A stretch of 64,000 nucleotides of DNA from assembly GCA_036365515.1 (NCBI GenBank), contig CM070876.1, positions 134,185,394 to 134,249,393 of the forward strand. Reading direction: 5' to 3'. Positions 35,073 through 46,049 of the stretch are shown piece after piece (the stretch's first letter is position 1; the number at the start of each line of letters is the position of its first letter). This stretch comes from Torymus aiolomorphi. Taxonomy: Eukaryota > Arthropoda > Insecta > Hymenoptera > Torymidae. Under the pieces are notes generated by a model. The model was given only the letters and a program-made list of their open reading frames with translations. It did not search any database and had not been told where the DNA came from. Position numbers and translations under genes: made by a program.

Positions 35073-35400
35073 TTATATCTTATATGAAAAATTTTCATTT
35101 TGAGAACATATAGATACATCTTGAAAAATATTGTTTCGTAAATAGTATTTGCCTGCTCTTCCATAATAATATTGGTTTGGCTTTTCTTTCTTGAGTAGTA
35201 CTATATTCTTACTATCTTCTTTAATATAAATTATTCTATTCCTAAGCGTCTGTTTTTGTATTAAAATAACTTTTTCTTGTCCATTAATAATAAAATAACC
35301 ACCAGGGTCACGAGGGCACTCATTCATTTTTGCTAATTCAAAATTAGATTTTGCAGACAGTACCTAATTAGAAGTCAACATTATTGGCTATATTACGTAT
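35073..35400 (-). pseudogene. RNA polymerase second-largest subunit fragment (RPC2-like)
   Basis: The minus-strand frame 35327-35073 contains NECPRDPGGYFIINGQEKVI followed by LIQ, a hallmark of eukaryotic RNA polymerase second subunits, and later GKYYLRN. The QEKVILIQ and NRII text resembles the RNA polymerase III subunit more than the RNA polymerase II one. Upstream, the same frame still reads like the family (PIML, then a TAG, then VLSAKS and ELAKMNEC) to about 35400. The full protein exceeds 1100 residues, so only about a tenth is here. No introns or tail are visible. It may be a decayed gene duplicate or a horizontally acquired copy. Confidence 0.65.
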
Positions 35401-35459
35401 ATCTCTATATTTCCAAAATGAATCGAAAAAAATCTTCTCGTATAATATCTGTAAGATAA

Positions 35460-36020
35460 TAATTAATGAATTCTTCTTTGTTAACTTGGTAATAATCCTA
35501 CTTGGTAATAATCCTTACATTTTCTGATATACTCTGTAAAAATAAAAACAAGATTTCACAAAGTAACAATACTTATTATAAACTTTAGTGATTTAAAACT
35601 TTATAATAAAAGTTTGCTACTTATCTGATTATAATATATTGCTATTGCCCATTGATATTCACAGCTGCTTATATAGGTTATTTTCCAAGCACTTTAAGAT
35701 TTAAAAATTTCTTGAGACTCATGGACATACAGAAGTTTCGGTTAGCCTACTCTACTTTTTCGATGAACTCGAATAATTAATAATAATTAATGAACTCTTC
35801 TGTTAAAAACTATTTTTTAACAGTGATCGATTTACTTGGTAATAATCCTTACATTTTCTGATATACTCTGTAAAAATAAAAACAAGATTTCACAAAGTAA
35901 CAATACTTATTATAAACTTTATTGATTTAAAACTTTAACTTTATAATAAAAGTTTGCTACTTATCTGATTGTAATACATTGCTATTGCCCATTGATATTC
36001 ACAGCTGCTTATATAGGTTA
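35460..36020. repeat. ~180-bp direct repeat
   Basis: 35501-35680 and 35835-36020 are nearly identical (CTTGGTAATAATCCTTACAT starts both; GCTGCTTATATAGGTTA ends both). The second copy has a six-base duplication. Confidence 0.85.
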
Positions 36021-36124
36021 TATTTTTCCAATCAAATGCAAAATGAAATAATCTGTATATGTTCTATATGTAAAAAATACTGACATGTTATTATGTGTAA
36101 TAAGGTTAGGTCTACCAGATACGG

Positions 36125-36323
<199 letters not shown>

Positions 36324-36379
36324 ACCGGAAATCGGAAGAAAACGATAGATATATATATATATATATATATATATAGCCG

Positions 36380-37020
36380 GAAGTCGGATCGAATGGAAAA
36401 ATATGAAGAAATTTTAGAATCGGAAACCAGACATAAAATTTTTCACTATTTAATATCTCTAAAATGAGAACATCTTTTTACATGAAACTTTTTGTACAAC
36501 ATAATATAACAATATAAAGCATCTTGTTATTTTATTTAAGTTAATATAAAAGCGTTGAAAATTGCAGGAAATATTTCACTTTCTCGGGCGCCCATTTCAA
36601 AGTATATGTAGTGCGGTCGTCCCTCAGGCTCTTTCTACATTGGACAGCTACTTGCCTTCGGAGCGCTCCCGCGCTCCTTGATGAATAAAATAATAGGTGT
36701 GATTTTTTTTAAATTATGTGTGAAAAATAAATAAAATAATTGATTGTAATACTATCGTCAAAACCTTTTAAAATTCCTAAATAAACTTTACTTCAAATTA
36801 TATTTTCTTTGTGAAATTTTACACATAGGGTACTTATCTCTAGTAGTATGCCTGTCTGTATTTGTGTGCGCTTTCTGGAATTCCTGATGTAAGAAAAAGG
36901 TTCTAACCTTCGAAATAATAAATGGCTATTACAAAACGAAAGCAGGCGTACAACACGCGAGCATGGGCGCATAGCGCATGTCATTTCCATTTTCTAGTAT
37001 ACACAAGTGCGTTTCCGAAT
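36380..37020. other. No gene seen
   Basis: Mixed-composition sequence with a GC-richer patch at 36585-36685. Short frames show no recognisable motif. Confidence 0.4.
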
Positions 37021-37029
37021 AATTACGAT

Positions 37030-38480
37030 TTTAAAGAGGGCTAAAATAGTTTTAACCTCAAATATCTCTGAAATTCATAAACGAATTCTTTTACCCTAAG
37101 AACTTTTCTAATAAATAATATACAAACTTTACATCTCCACCAAATTTCAAAGAAATTAAAACAATTTTAACGTAGTTATATTGTGCGACAACAAAGAAAT
37201 TCATTTTCAAAAAGACTAAAATTTTAAATATCAAACATCTCAAAAAATAACCATATAATCTGGATGAAATTTTACACAGGTATTGCCTATATTGCATACA
37301 AAATAGTCTATAAATTTCAAGCTGATATATGAAGTCGTCATTGAGAAATTACGATTTTGAAAAAAACCGTAAAAGAATTTTAACCTTAAATATCTCTAAA
37401 AATCATGAGACAATTCTTTTACCTAAAGGACTTATACGATAATATATAGACTCTACATCTCCACAAAATTTCAACATGATTAAACAAATTTTTGTTTTTT
37501 CTAGTTATCATGCGCAAAGAAATTTTTGTAAAATACGAAAATTTTCAAAATCAAATATCTCAAAAAGTAATCGTACGATCTTGATGAAAATTCGCAGACA
37601 TATTATCTATATCACATACAAAATTGTCTATAAATTTGGAGCTGATACATGAAGCCTTTCTCGAGAAGTTACGATTTGAAAAAAAGGTTAAAAAAAATTT
37701 AACCTCAAATATTTCTGAAATTTCTAGACTAATCATTTTGTCCAAAGAACTCGACTGAGAGCTATCCAAAACCTACCTCTACAAGGAATTTCAAAGCGAT
37801 TAAGTCAATTTTACTCCCGTAATCGTTGGACATACAAAACTCATTTTTTCCACATTTCAATTTTTTTCTCAAAAACTAGTCGACAAAATGAATTCAAATT
37901 TTTATAGATTACAGCTATTTATATTTTGCATTATCATGATTTTTCTCAAGAAAATTTACCGTTTAATTTAGGAGTTATAAGCTTTAAAATAGCACGTTTT
38001 TGTTAGTAAGAAAAGAACCGTGATAGCTAGAGAATTTTTTTTTTTTTAGAAAATATAGGTATTTTAATGCTCTTTCGAATGCTATCCATTCGATTCAAAT
38101 ATCTCGATCTTATCATTAAAAAAAAAGCAAAAATCAATTTTGAGGAAATCGAAATAAAACAAAAACACATCGGCGAATCAAAAAACGAATTTTTGACCCG
38201 CCATGACACAAAAAAAAAAGAAAAAAAATGAGACTTGTCTCGTCAAAATCGATCGAGTAGAAGCTCAGATCCAGGCGTACGCACGCACGCACGCACGTAC
38301 GCACGCACGCACGCACGCACGCACGCAAGCACGCACGCATATACGCACACATCCCTACAGACATTTTTCAAACATCATGCATTTTGATTCCTAACAACTC
38401 GAAAAACAATTATAACACGTTTTTATAATACCTCAAAAAATTACTATCACAAAGCTTCCTCTAGAAGGAAGCAAAATATA
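37030..38480. repeat. AT-rich modular repeat element, copy 1
   Basis: Built of ~330-bp units that start TTTTAACCTCAAATATCTCT or close variants (about 37050, 37378, 37697). Then comes a block with TCGATCGAGTAGAAGCTCAGAT, a CGCA microsatellite and an end CTATCACAAAGCTTCCTCTA then GAAGGAAGC, a short hairpin. The same plan occurs at 57553-59417 and in part at 54770-55250. Confidence 0.7.
38278..38345. repeat. (CGCA)n microsatellite
   Basis: CGCACGCACGCA with few interruptions, inside the modular repeat element. Confidence 0.9.
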
Positions 38481-38820
38481 TATGGATAACTTCATGTCAA
38501 CTGTTCAGCTCAAAATTTGAAATTGCTCAAATTTTTTTTACTAGTTTCAAATTAGCCCCAAAACACAATCCTAGAGTTTTAGAGCAAAATATTCAATCGT
38601 TCAAAAGTTAGAATCAGTTGAAAATTAGAAAATTTTTAATTTATTCATAAATTTTCAATTTTTATGATTTTTTAACTCAAAAACTTGAAACGTTTTGTAC
38701 AGCACATTAAATGGGAAAAATTTTTCAAATTGTAAGTAGAATTGCTCAGAATTTTTCCATATCGATGCCAATTATTTTGCTAATTTATACTTGACAGAAC
38801 ACCATTCAAAATATGCTTAA

Positions 38821-41472
38821 CCCATTAATGCGCAAAATGCTAAATTTGGACATCAAACTTCGAGTCCACTGTGCTGTTAGAAAAACAAATCCATTTTTGT
38901 TCAAAATCTTATATAAGGAGTTTTCGGGGATGCTCTTTCAGAATCTGGCACTTATTTTGTAAAAAAAAATCAAAATCATTATTTTTTTTTTGCATTTTAA
39001 AAAAAAAGTCACGAATTTTTAACGTTTTTTTTTTAATCAATTTTTACTAACGTTGCTGCATTCAAATAAGTAAATTATTGCCAGAAATCGCGTACTCGAT
39101 GTCTGAGGTTTTCAAAACCCTGGTTGAGAACTTTTCTTTGCCCCTTAGTTTTTCCAAAATGGCGGTTTTTGTGAAACAGCATGACCTTAAACTTCATGAT
39201 TTTTTTCTTGACAGCTTTGAACCTTACGAAAAAAATTTATAGAACAAAAAATGTTTAGAATCATCCAAAAAACATGTGTGAATTTTTTCAAAAATTTTTG
39301 AGCCATTTTAGAATTTTTCAAAAATAGGCCATTTTAAAAAATTTGAAATTCACTCAAAAACTTCTGGAAAAATTTATAAATATTCTTTAGATGATTCTGA
39401 GCACTTTTTGTTCTATAACTTTTTTTCGTAAAGCTGATGCTTCTCAATAAAAAAATTATCAAAGTATTTATTACGTAATGGATAAAAAGTTACAATGGTT
39501 TGAGGACAGGGCATAATCGTCATTTCATTACTGCAAATTATACAACGTTGTAGGGGAAGGTGGGGCGGTAGTGGTACCCTAACTTTAACTAAAGATTGCA
39601 ATTAAATGTGGACAATTTTCAATAATTTAAAAAAAGAAATAAATAAATGAATATATCTAGAAACTCAATTGATGATAAAAAAATTTTATTTTAAACTATA
39701 ATTTATTCTAATCAGCCAAAAATATAAACCTTGAAAAATGCTCTCCGTGCCCCACTAGCGGGTGGAAAGTGGCACAGCGTGGGGCATGAGTGGCACAGTC
39801 ATCGTGACGTCGTAATGTATACCTATATATATTTTAAGAAGTATTTAAATGTATACCTGATGATCAGATGAATGGTTTTTAAATAATATAATGCAAAATG
39901 GTTATCATTAAACTTGGAAACATGAAATTTTATTTTTTAAGAATAATATCTGTTTTTCTTTTGTAAACTCTAACCATTATCTACTATTATTACTTGTATG
40001 TACCTTGCCCCTTATATTAAACTTTTCCGCAGTTATGTTTTTAATCTGTGTGTATACATTATTATACAAACTTTTGATTAATGCTAATTTAATTAATACT
40101 AAATGAAATAATACTAATTAAACCTAATTAAACAGGTCACGGAGTCAACCCATCTTTGGTTCTTTTGAAGGTTAACAATCGACGAACAGCGCAGACGCCG
40201 CCACCGCCACCGCGCGCCGCTCTGTTGATGTGCGCCACCCGTGCCCCGCATCCCGTGCCACCCGTGCCCCATATTATCATAATTTTTAAACATTATTCAA
40301 ATTGTTTATAATAAGTTTTAAACAAAAAACAAAATAGGAGTTCAAAGATCGTGACTCAAGCTACCAAATGGATTTAGTTTCATTTTAAAAAAGTATTATT
40401 TTCAAGTAGTATCATCTTCATTAAAAATGAAGCCAACCTTTTTTTGTTGCTCCGAATTTTAAATTCACCTAGTTAATTAATAAAATTTTTATTGTATATT
40501 ATAAGTCGGAAGAAAAATACTAGAAGTATTTTAGATTAATATTTTTCTATAATTTAATTATTTACATATATTAATATGTAAGATATTTAGGTGCCAAACT
40601 GTGCGGCCTTGCTCCTCGTGCCCCACCTTCCCCTATGCTTCATATAAAAATACCCAAAATAGAAAACAACATTCTAAAAAGAAAAAAAAATTAAAAAATA
40701 ATAAAAAAAATAAAAAAAAAACAAAAAAAAAAATAAAAAAAAATGGTTCTCTGTTATCGTCTACCTCCTCGTGGTGAGAACTGGGCAACGCTGTATCATA
40801 TTATATACGTATAGTGGCAAAGTGACGATTATACTGTTATCAAACCGACAAATACTTTGATAATTTTTTTATTGAAAAGCATTAGCTTTACGAAAAAAGT
40901 TATAGAACAAAAAGTGCTCAGAATCATCTAAAGAATATTTATAAATTTTTCCAGAAGTTTTTGAGTGAATTTCAAATTTTTCAAAATGGCCTATTTTTGA
41001 AAAATTCTAAAATGGCTCTAAATTTTTTGAAAAAATTCACACATGTTTTTTGGATGATTCTAAACATTTTTTGTTCTATAACTTTTTTTCGTAAGGTTCA
41101 AAGCTGTCAAGAAAAAAAATCATGAACTTTAATTTTGGAAAAATTAAGGGGGAAAAAAAAGTTCTCAACCAGGGTTTTGAAAACCTCAGACATCGAGGAC
41201 GCGATTTCTGGCAATAATTTGCTTATTTGAATGCAGCAACGTTAGTAAAAATTGATTTAAAAAAAAAAAACGTTAAAAATTCGTGACTTTTTTTTTAAAA
41301 TGCAAAAAAAATAATGATTTTGATTTTTTTTTACAAAATAAGTGCCAGATTCTGAAAGAGCATCCCCGCAAACCTCTTATATAGAATTTTGAACAAAAAT
41401 GGATTTGTTTTTCTAAGAGCACAGTGAGCTCGAAGTTTCATGTCCAAATTTAGCGTTTTGCGCATTAATGGG
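38821..41472. mobile_element. piggyBac-like non-autonomous element with long inverted repeats
   Basis: TTAA flanks both ends (38817-38820 and 41473-41476), the ends are CCCATTAATGCGCAAAA and its reverse complement, and the inverted arms run about 650 bp (to about 39476, and from about 40845). TTAA targets with CCC...GGG ends are the piggyBac signature. The middle holds a nested TA-flanked MITE and no transposase. Confidence 0.82.
39553..40633. mobile_element. 1081-bp MITE with TA target sites, nested
   Basis: Perfect 14-bp inverted ends GGGGAAGGTGGGGC with TA on both sides (39551-39552, 40634-40635), typical of Tc1/mariner mobilisation. Near the ends are repeated GTGGCAC and GTGCCCC motifs (39770-39800, 40240-40275). 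No open frame of note. Confidence 0.8.
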
Positions 41473-41476
41473 TTAA

Positions 41477-42425
41477 GGCGAATGCGATCGTATCAATATT
41501 TTTCACTAAAGGCTAAAAAATTTGAAAAAAATGTTACCTTGAAGACGCGACCTGGATAAAGATGGAAATATATCACAGAAAAAAGTTACGGGCAATGAAA
41601 ACTGTCAAAAGGGTGAAAAAATCATGTTTTTAGTTAAAAAAACACATGACCATCGGATACAACTTTAGTCATTCATCGTTTCATGTTGTTTCCACAAAAT
41701 TTTGTTTTTGTGTTACTCCTTCAATATAATATACACCACAGCTGTAAAATATAATTATAAAAAGTATTTATTGCATTAATATTATCAAACTATTACATGT
41801 GGCACACGCAACATGTTGCAAAAACTTGTCTGTCAACAAGCTTATTCTCTACTACTGTAAGCATATAATTCTTTTTTAACACTACCTAAAGTATAAATTT
41901 AACTACTAAAAAGTATTTTTATTGTATAAAAATTATAAAGAAGTAGAATACATGTCATGATGCAATAATAATAAAGAATAAACCTATTCTCGTATCACCT
42001 CTCACTTGGCTCAATATATTTACACTAAAAATTAGATAATTAAATTAAATAAATCATTAGATAATTACACAAAGCTACAGATACTCTAATACTTTTAGAT
42101 ATTAGCTTTAATAATACAAACACCGTCAACACAAATGACTATAAATTTATAATTTAGATTATATAGTACAATAATTTACTGTGACAATAGCTATAGCATT
42201 TAAAAGAGTAAAAGAACATTTTTTAGCCTTTTGCACAAATTGAAGTTGATTAACACCATCAATAATGACTAATTTGAATTTTTTACAACACAACAGTACA
42301 CATAATGCATAAGAAAAAATACATTTAGTTTACAAAGAATAAAATGGAATCAAAAATATTTACAGTTTTAGTTATTCCTAATGATGTCTATTATTATGTC
42401 TGATGTTTAGATGTTTTTCGTTTTA
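41477..42425. other. AT-rich region, no gene seen
   Basis: No repeats or frames worth naming were found. Confidence 0.45.
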
Positions 42426-43616
42426 CAGCAAACTAAAGTATGGAAAATTTTATAAGTCATATTCGCTGTCAATTCAATTTTAGTCCCAGCAGTGGCAAGT
42501 CAATATCATTTTATAATACGTACCTTAAAAATTGTTTAACTATGTTTTCAGACAAAATAACTTGAATAAAAATTGTTATTTCATGTGATACTTTTTCTTA
42601 CATTTCAATTCTTGTATCATTATTTTACTTGTCATTATCTTAATCTGAAAAAAAAATCATAATCCGAAAGTATCACTCAAAATTATTAGAAAATTTTTTT
42701 TAACAGTGTTTATCTTTTTTTCAAAAGATTCTACTTATCTGAATTTCTTGCATTTAATTCCATTATTCCATTATCAGATAAATTTTATTTCAGTATTTTA
42801 GTATTTCTGTAAAAGTAATAATCACCAACAAATTCTAAACACGAAGCAGACAGCACAACCAGCTGCTGGATGTATTCTTTTCCTACATAAAAGAGATTCC
42901 ACAAATGTTGTGACGCATAGTTCGAAGGCCTTCGTTGTCGTTCGATTTAGGGACTGCCTCCATAAGTGTTTGCCAGGGGCCATGAACACTGACTCAAGTC
43001 TGAGCCAATCGGAGCATTTAGAGCCAACCCTCCAGCTTGGAAGCTTGGCTCCGATTGGTTCAAAGATGAGTAAGAGTTCGTGAGCCTAGACACAGGCACA
43101 GTTATGGAGACAGTCCCTTAAGGGACTGTGTGGAACATATGTGGAATCTCCTTTATGTAGGAGAAACGTTCATCCAGAAGTTGTGCTGTCTGCTTAGTGT
43201 TTAACTGATTTGTTGGTGATTATTACTTTTACAAAAATACTAAAATACTTAAACAAAATTTGTCTGATAATGGAATAATGGATATAACTGCAAGAAACTC
43301 AGATAAGTAGACTCTTTTGAAAAAGAGATTAACATTGTTAAAAAAAATTTTCTAATAATTTTGAGTGATACTTTCGGATTATGATTTTTTTTTTCAGATT
43401 AAGATAATGACAAGTAAAATAATGATACAAGAATTGAAATGTAAGAAAAAGTATCACATGAAATAACAATTTTTATTCAAGTTATTTTGTCTGAAAACAT
43501 AGTTAAACAATTTTTAAGATACGTATTATAAAATGATATTGACTTGCCACTGCTGGGACTAAAATTGAATTGACAGCGAATATGACTTATAAAATTTGCC
43601 ATACTTTAGTTTGCTG
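42426..43616. mobile_element. 1.2-kb foldback element
   Basis: Almost entirely one inverted repeat: CAGCAAACTAAAGTATGG at the start and its reverse complement at the end, arms of about 450 bp (42426-42880 and 43160-43616). The ~280-bp GC-richer centre continues the pairing imperfectly (GGGACTG...CAGTCCC, CCAATCGGAGC...GCTCCGATTGG). No clear target duplication. No coding. Confidence 0.8.
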
Positions 43617-43687
43617 ATTTAATAAATGTTCGAGAGGACTTAACTTTTGATATAGATTCGATATTCGAAATTACTCAATACTCGCGA

Positions 43688-43948
43688 TGTCCAAAGATAA
43701 ATAAATGTCAAAATGGAAAAATAGTTAATTCATTAATTGATATTGGCAGCGAAGTTACAGCTATATAAAAAAAAATTTACAATGATAATTTAGAATATTT
43801 TAAGTCATGTCCGACGTTACCGTCATGTGGAAAATTTATTAAGGCAGCAACAGGAAATAAATCAAGGCGTTTAAAATTACAGGCGACGATACCTACCAAA
43901 ATAAATAATCTAACGCTTAATCTCATTTACATTGTGGTACCTAAATAA
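43688..43948 (+). pseudogene. Retroviral-type aspartic protease relic
   Basis: One frame with a single TAA (43766-43768) reads like a gypsy-type protease. LIDIGSEVTAI has the D-x-G-S-E active-site plan with Ile for Thr, followed about 35 residues later by a hydrophobic flap-like segment and LTLNLIYIVV near the end. No gag or RT beside it. It abuts the foldback element. Confidence 0.55.
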
Positions 43949-43962
43949 TCTAACGCTTAATC
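43903..43962. repeat. 19-bp direct repeat
   Basis: AAATAATCTAACGCTTAAT occurs at about 43904-43922 and 43943-43961, the second copy directly before a hairpin. Confidence 0.7.
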
Positions 43963-44041
43963 AAAGGGCGCGGCAGCGCCTTGCTTGGCGAGTAAAAGAA
44001 CGAAGTGACTAACGAGCAAGCGGGGCGTTGACGCACCCTTT
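43963..44041. repeat. 79-bp GC-rich hairpin
   Basis: AAAGGGCGCGGCAGCGCC pairs with the inverted GGCGTTGACGCACCCTTT with three mismatches. The inner part also pairs (CTTGCT/GAGCAAG). Composition differs sharply from the flanks; it could be a very small MITE. Confidence 0.7.
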
Positions 44042-44307
44042 ATTCTTTGCAATAGTTCGCTCCAACCTTACTTTTTTCTATTCTTGATAACAACATTTTT
44101 TTACTCTTTATTTGAATACTTAAATGCATTCCATTAGAAAGCATTTTTTATGTACTATCCATATCTGCAATTTCATGTTTCAAGATTTTCTTTCGTTTTC
44201 GTATACTTTTAATAGTAAATTTGCCCTCTCAATTTTCATCTCATTTTTCATTTTCTTCGTCGTCTTCGCGTCGTCGTCGTATTTTAATCCTATACCATAT
44301 ATATGTA

Positions 44308-44315
44308 CGTATAGG
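44308..44315. repeat. Left 8-bp target duplication (hAT-like element)
   Basis: CGTATAGG, identical to 45136-45143. Confidence 0.85.
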
Positions 44316-45135
44316 CAGAGATGGAACGTGACTGTGACGTGCGTCATAAAATGGTCTTGTCACTGTCTTAAGACCGTCTCATGACCATAAAAAATGTGAC
44401 AAAAATGACGCAACTTAACAAGTTTCGGTCGACCGTTGACGCCATTTTGAACGAATCGATCTTTCGATTCCAAGATTCGCGAGCGGCGAGCCGGCCTAAT
44501 GATTTAAGACTCTTAAATAATTTTTACAGTAAACATTAAGAATTTGTTAATTTATAATAAAAATTTGTGACGTGACGGAAAACTTTATGACGGTAATTTT
44601 ACATCTATATAGATGGCAAAATATAAAATTTTTAATAAAACATTTTGCGATTTAACGTTTTAATGTTATACTATTTTTGAAAATAAAAATTTTTTAGTTA
44701 AACGAATTTATGACGTGACGGAAAACTTTATGACGGTAATTTTACATCTATATAGATGGTTTTTACATCTATATAGATGGTTGAAAGTAAAGTTTCAATT
44801 CATGAAATTAATATTCAAATTTTTTAAGTATTTACAAATTTGTATTATTTCATAAATTTTACGATTTAATGTTGTATATTCTCCAAAGAAATTTTTTTGT
44901 TGTAATCAGGGATTCATGACGTGACCGAACACTTTATGACGGTAACTTTACATCTATATAGATGATACTAAAGAATTTTGTTTAAGACGGTATTGTCATA
45001 TGACTCATCTAAATGTGGCCGTCATTTTGCATACAAAACTTGGTGTGACAAGTTGTGACGCACATGACGGTCCTAAGACCGTCATATTGTAGGTCATATG
45101 ACACGATTTTAAATGACAGTCACATCGCATCTCTG
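44316..45135. mobile_element. 820-bp hAT-like non-autonomous element
   Basis: Ends CAGAGATG and CATCTCTG, extended as an imperfect inverted repeat (GTGACTGTGAC / GACAGTCACA), with an exact 8-bp duplication outside. The CAGxGxTG terminus and 8-bp target site are hAT features. Inside there are three spaced copies of a ~48-bp block (ATGACGTGACGGAAAACTTT then a TTACATCTATATAGATG end) at about 44568, 44709 and 44917. No transposase. Confidence 0.87.
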
Positions 45136-45143
45136 CGTATAGG

Positions 45144-46049
45144 CACTATTAGGCAGTGGTTCTACTTGTATCCGAGAGTGGCGCTATATAAAATTTTCTG
45201 CAAGGCTATATATATATATATACACACACTCGTAATCGTATCGACATAACCTCACGCATCTCTAATCTCTAATAAACAAAAACAATGTTATTATGAAATA
45301 TGTACATACACAATATGTATATACTATCACGGACTAATATTTAAATTATATCAAAGATCTCAGAAAGTGGACTGATGAAAAGAATTTATTTACGAGCATC
45401 ATCAATGAGACAATAACTTTTTAAATAAGTATTTTAAAATGACTAGGTATATGTTAAATAGTAATTTTTAAAGTTTTTAAAGATTTATGTTATTTTTGTT
45501 CAAGAACGTCGACAGAACCATTGATTTAATTGCATTCACAAATATAACCAAGATCACCAAACAAACTGGTAATCGTTGAAAATACTGGCAAGAGTCCAGT
45601 ACGCAACTTTATCTTTGCATTTTGAATGTTGGGTAAAAGGATGAGTGATTTGACCTATATTTTTCTGCTTTACTGTGAGAGCATGGCAGAGCAGAACTAC
45701 AAGTTAAGAACGTAGAAGATCTAGAACTGAAGAACTGAAGAATGCTCATCCTCATAAGTTATTTTATCAGATTGAATTGATTGAGGGATCCACTGCAGCC
45801 AGAGCGTTCAGATTCTGTTGAAGTAGTAGAAATCATTTTGAGGCATGATGAGTTAACTTCCATCCTAAGGAAATTCTGCAGGAGGAGAAGCAGCTACTTA
45901 GTTAAATATACTGGATATATATTGACAGTAGAAAGCAGAGATCAAAATGTAGTTCTGTTTTTATTTTTTTAAGTACTGTCAGATCAGATCTTAGAAATTG
46001 AGTCTATCCCAATTATACGGCTACTACAATACAAGAGTTTAGATAAGTA
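45144..46049. other. No gene seen
   Basis: Short frames (for example 45781-45972) show no recognisable motif. A (TA)n/(CA) run lies at 45205-45230. Confidence 0.4.

Noticed and set aside
38203..38394. Ala/Arg/Thr/His repeat protein
   Set aside because: Translation of the CGCA microsatellite.
37030..38480. Helitron with 3' hairpin
   Set aside because: The terminal hairpin is present, but no CTRR end directly after it, no TC start and no Rep/helicase were found.
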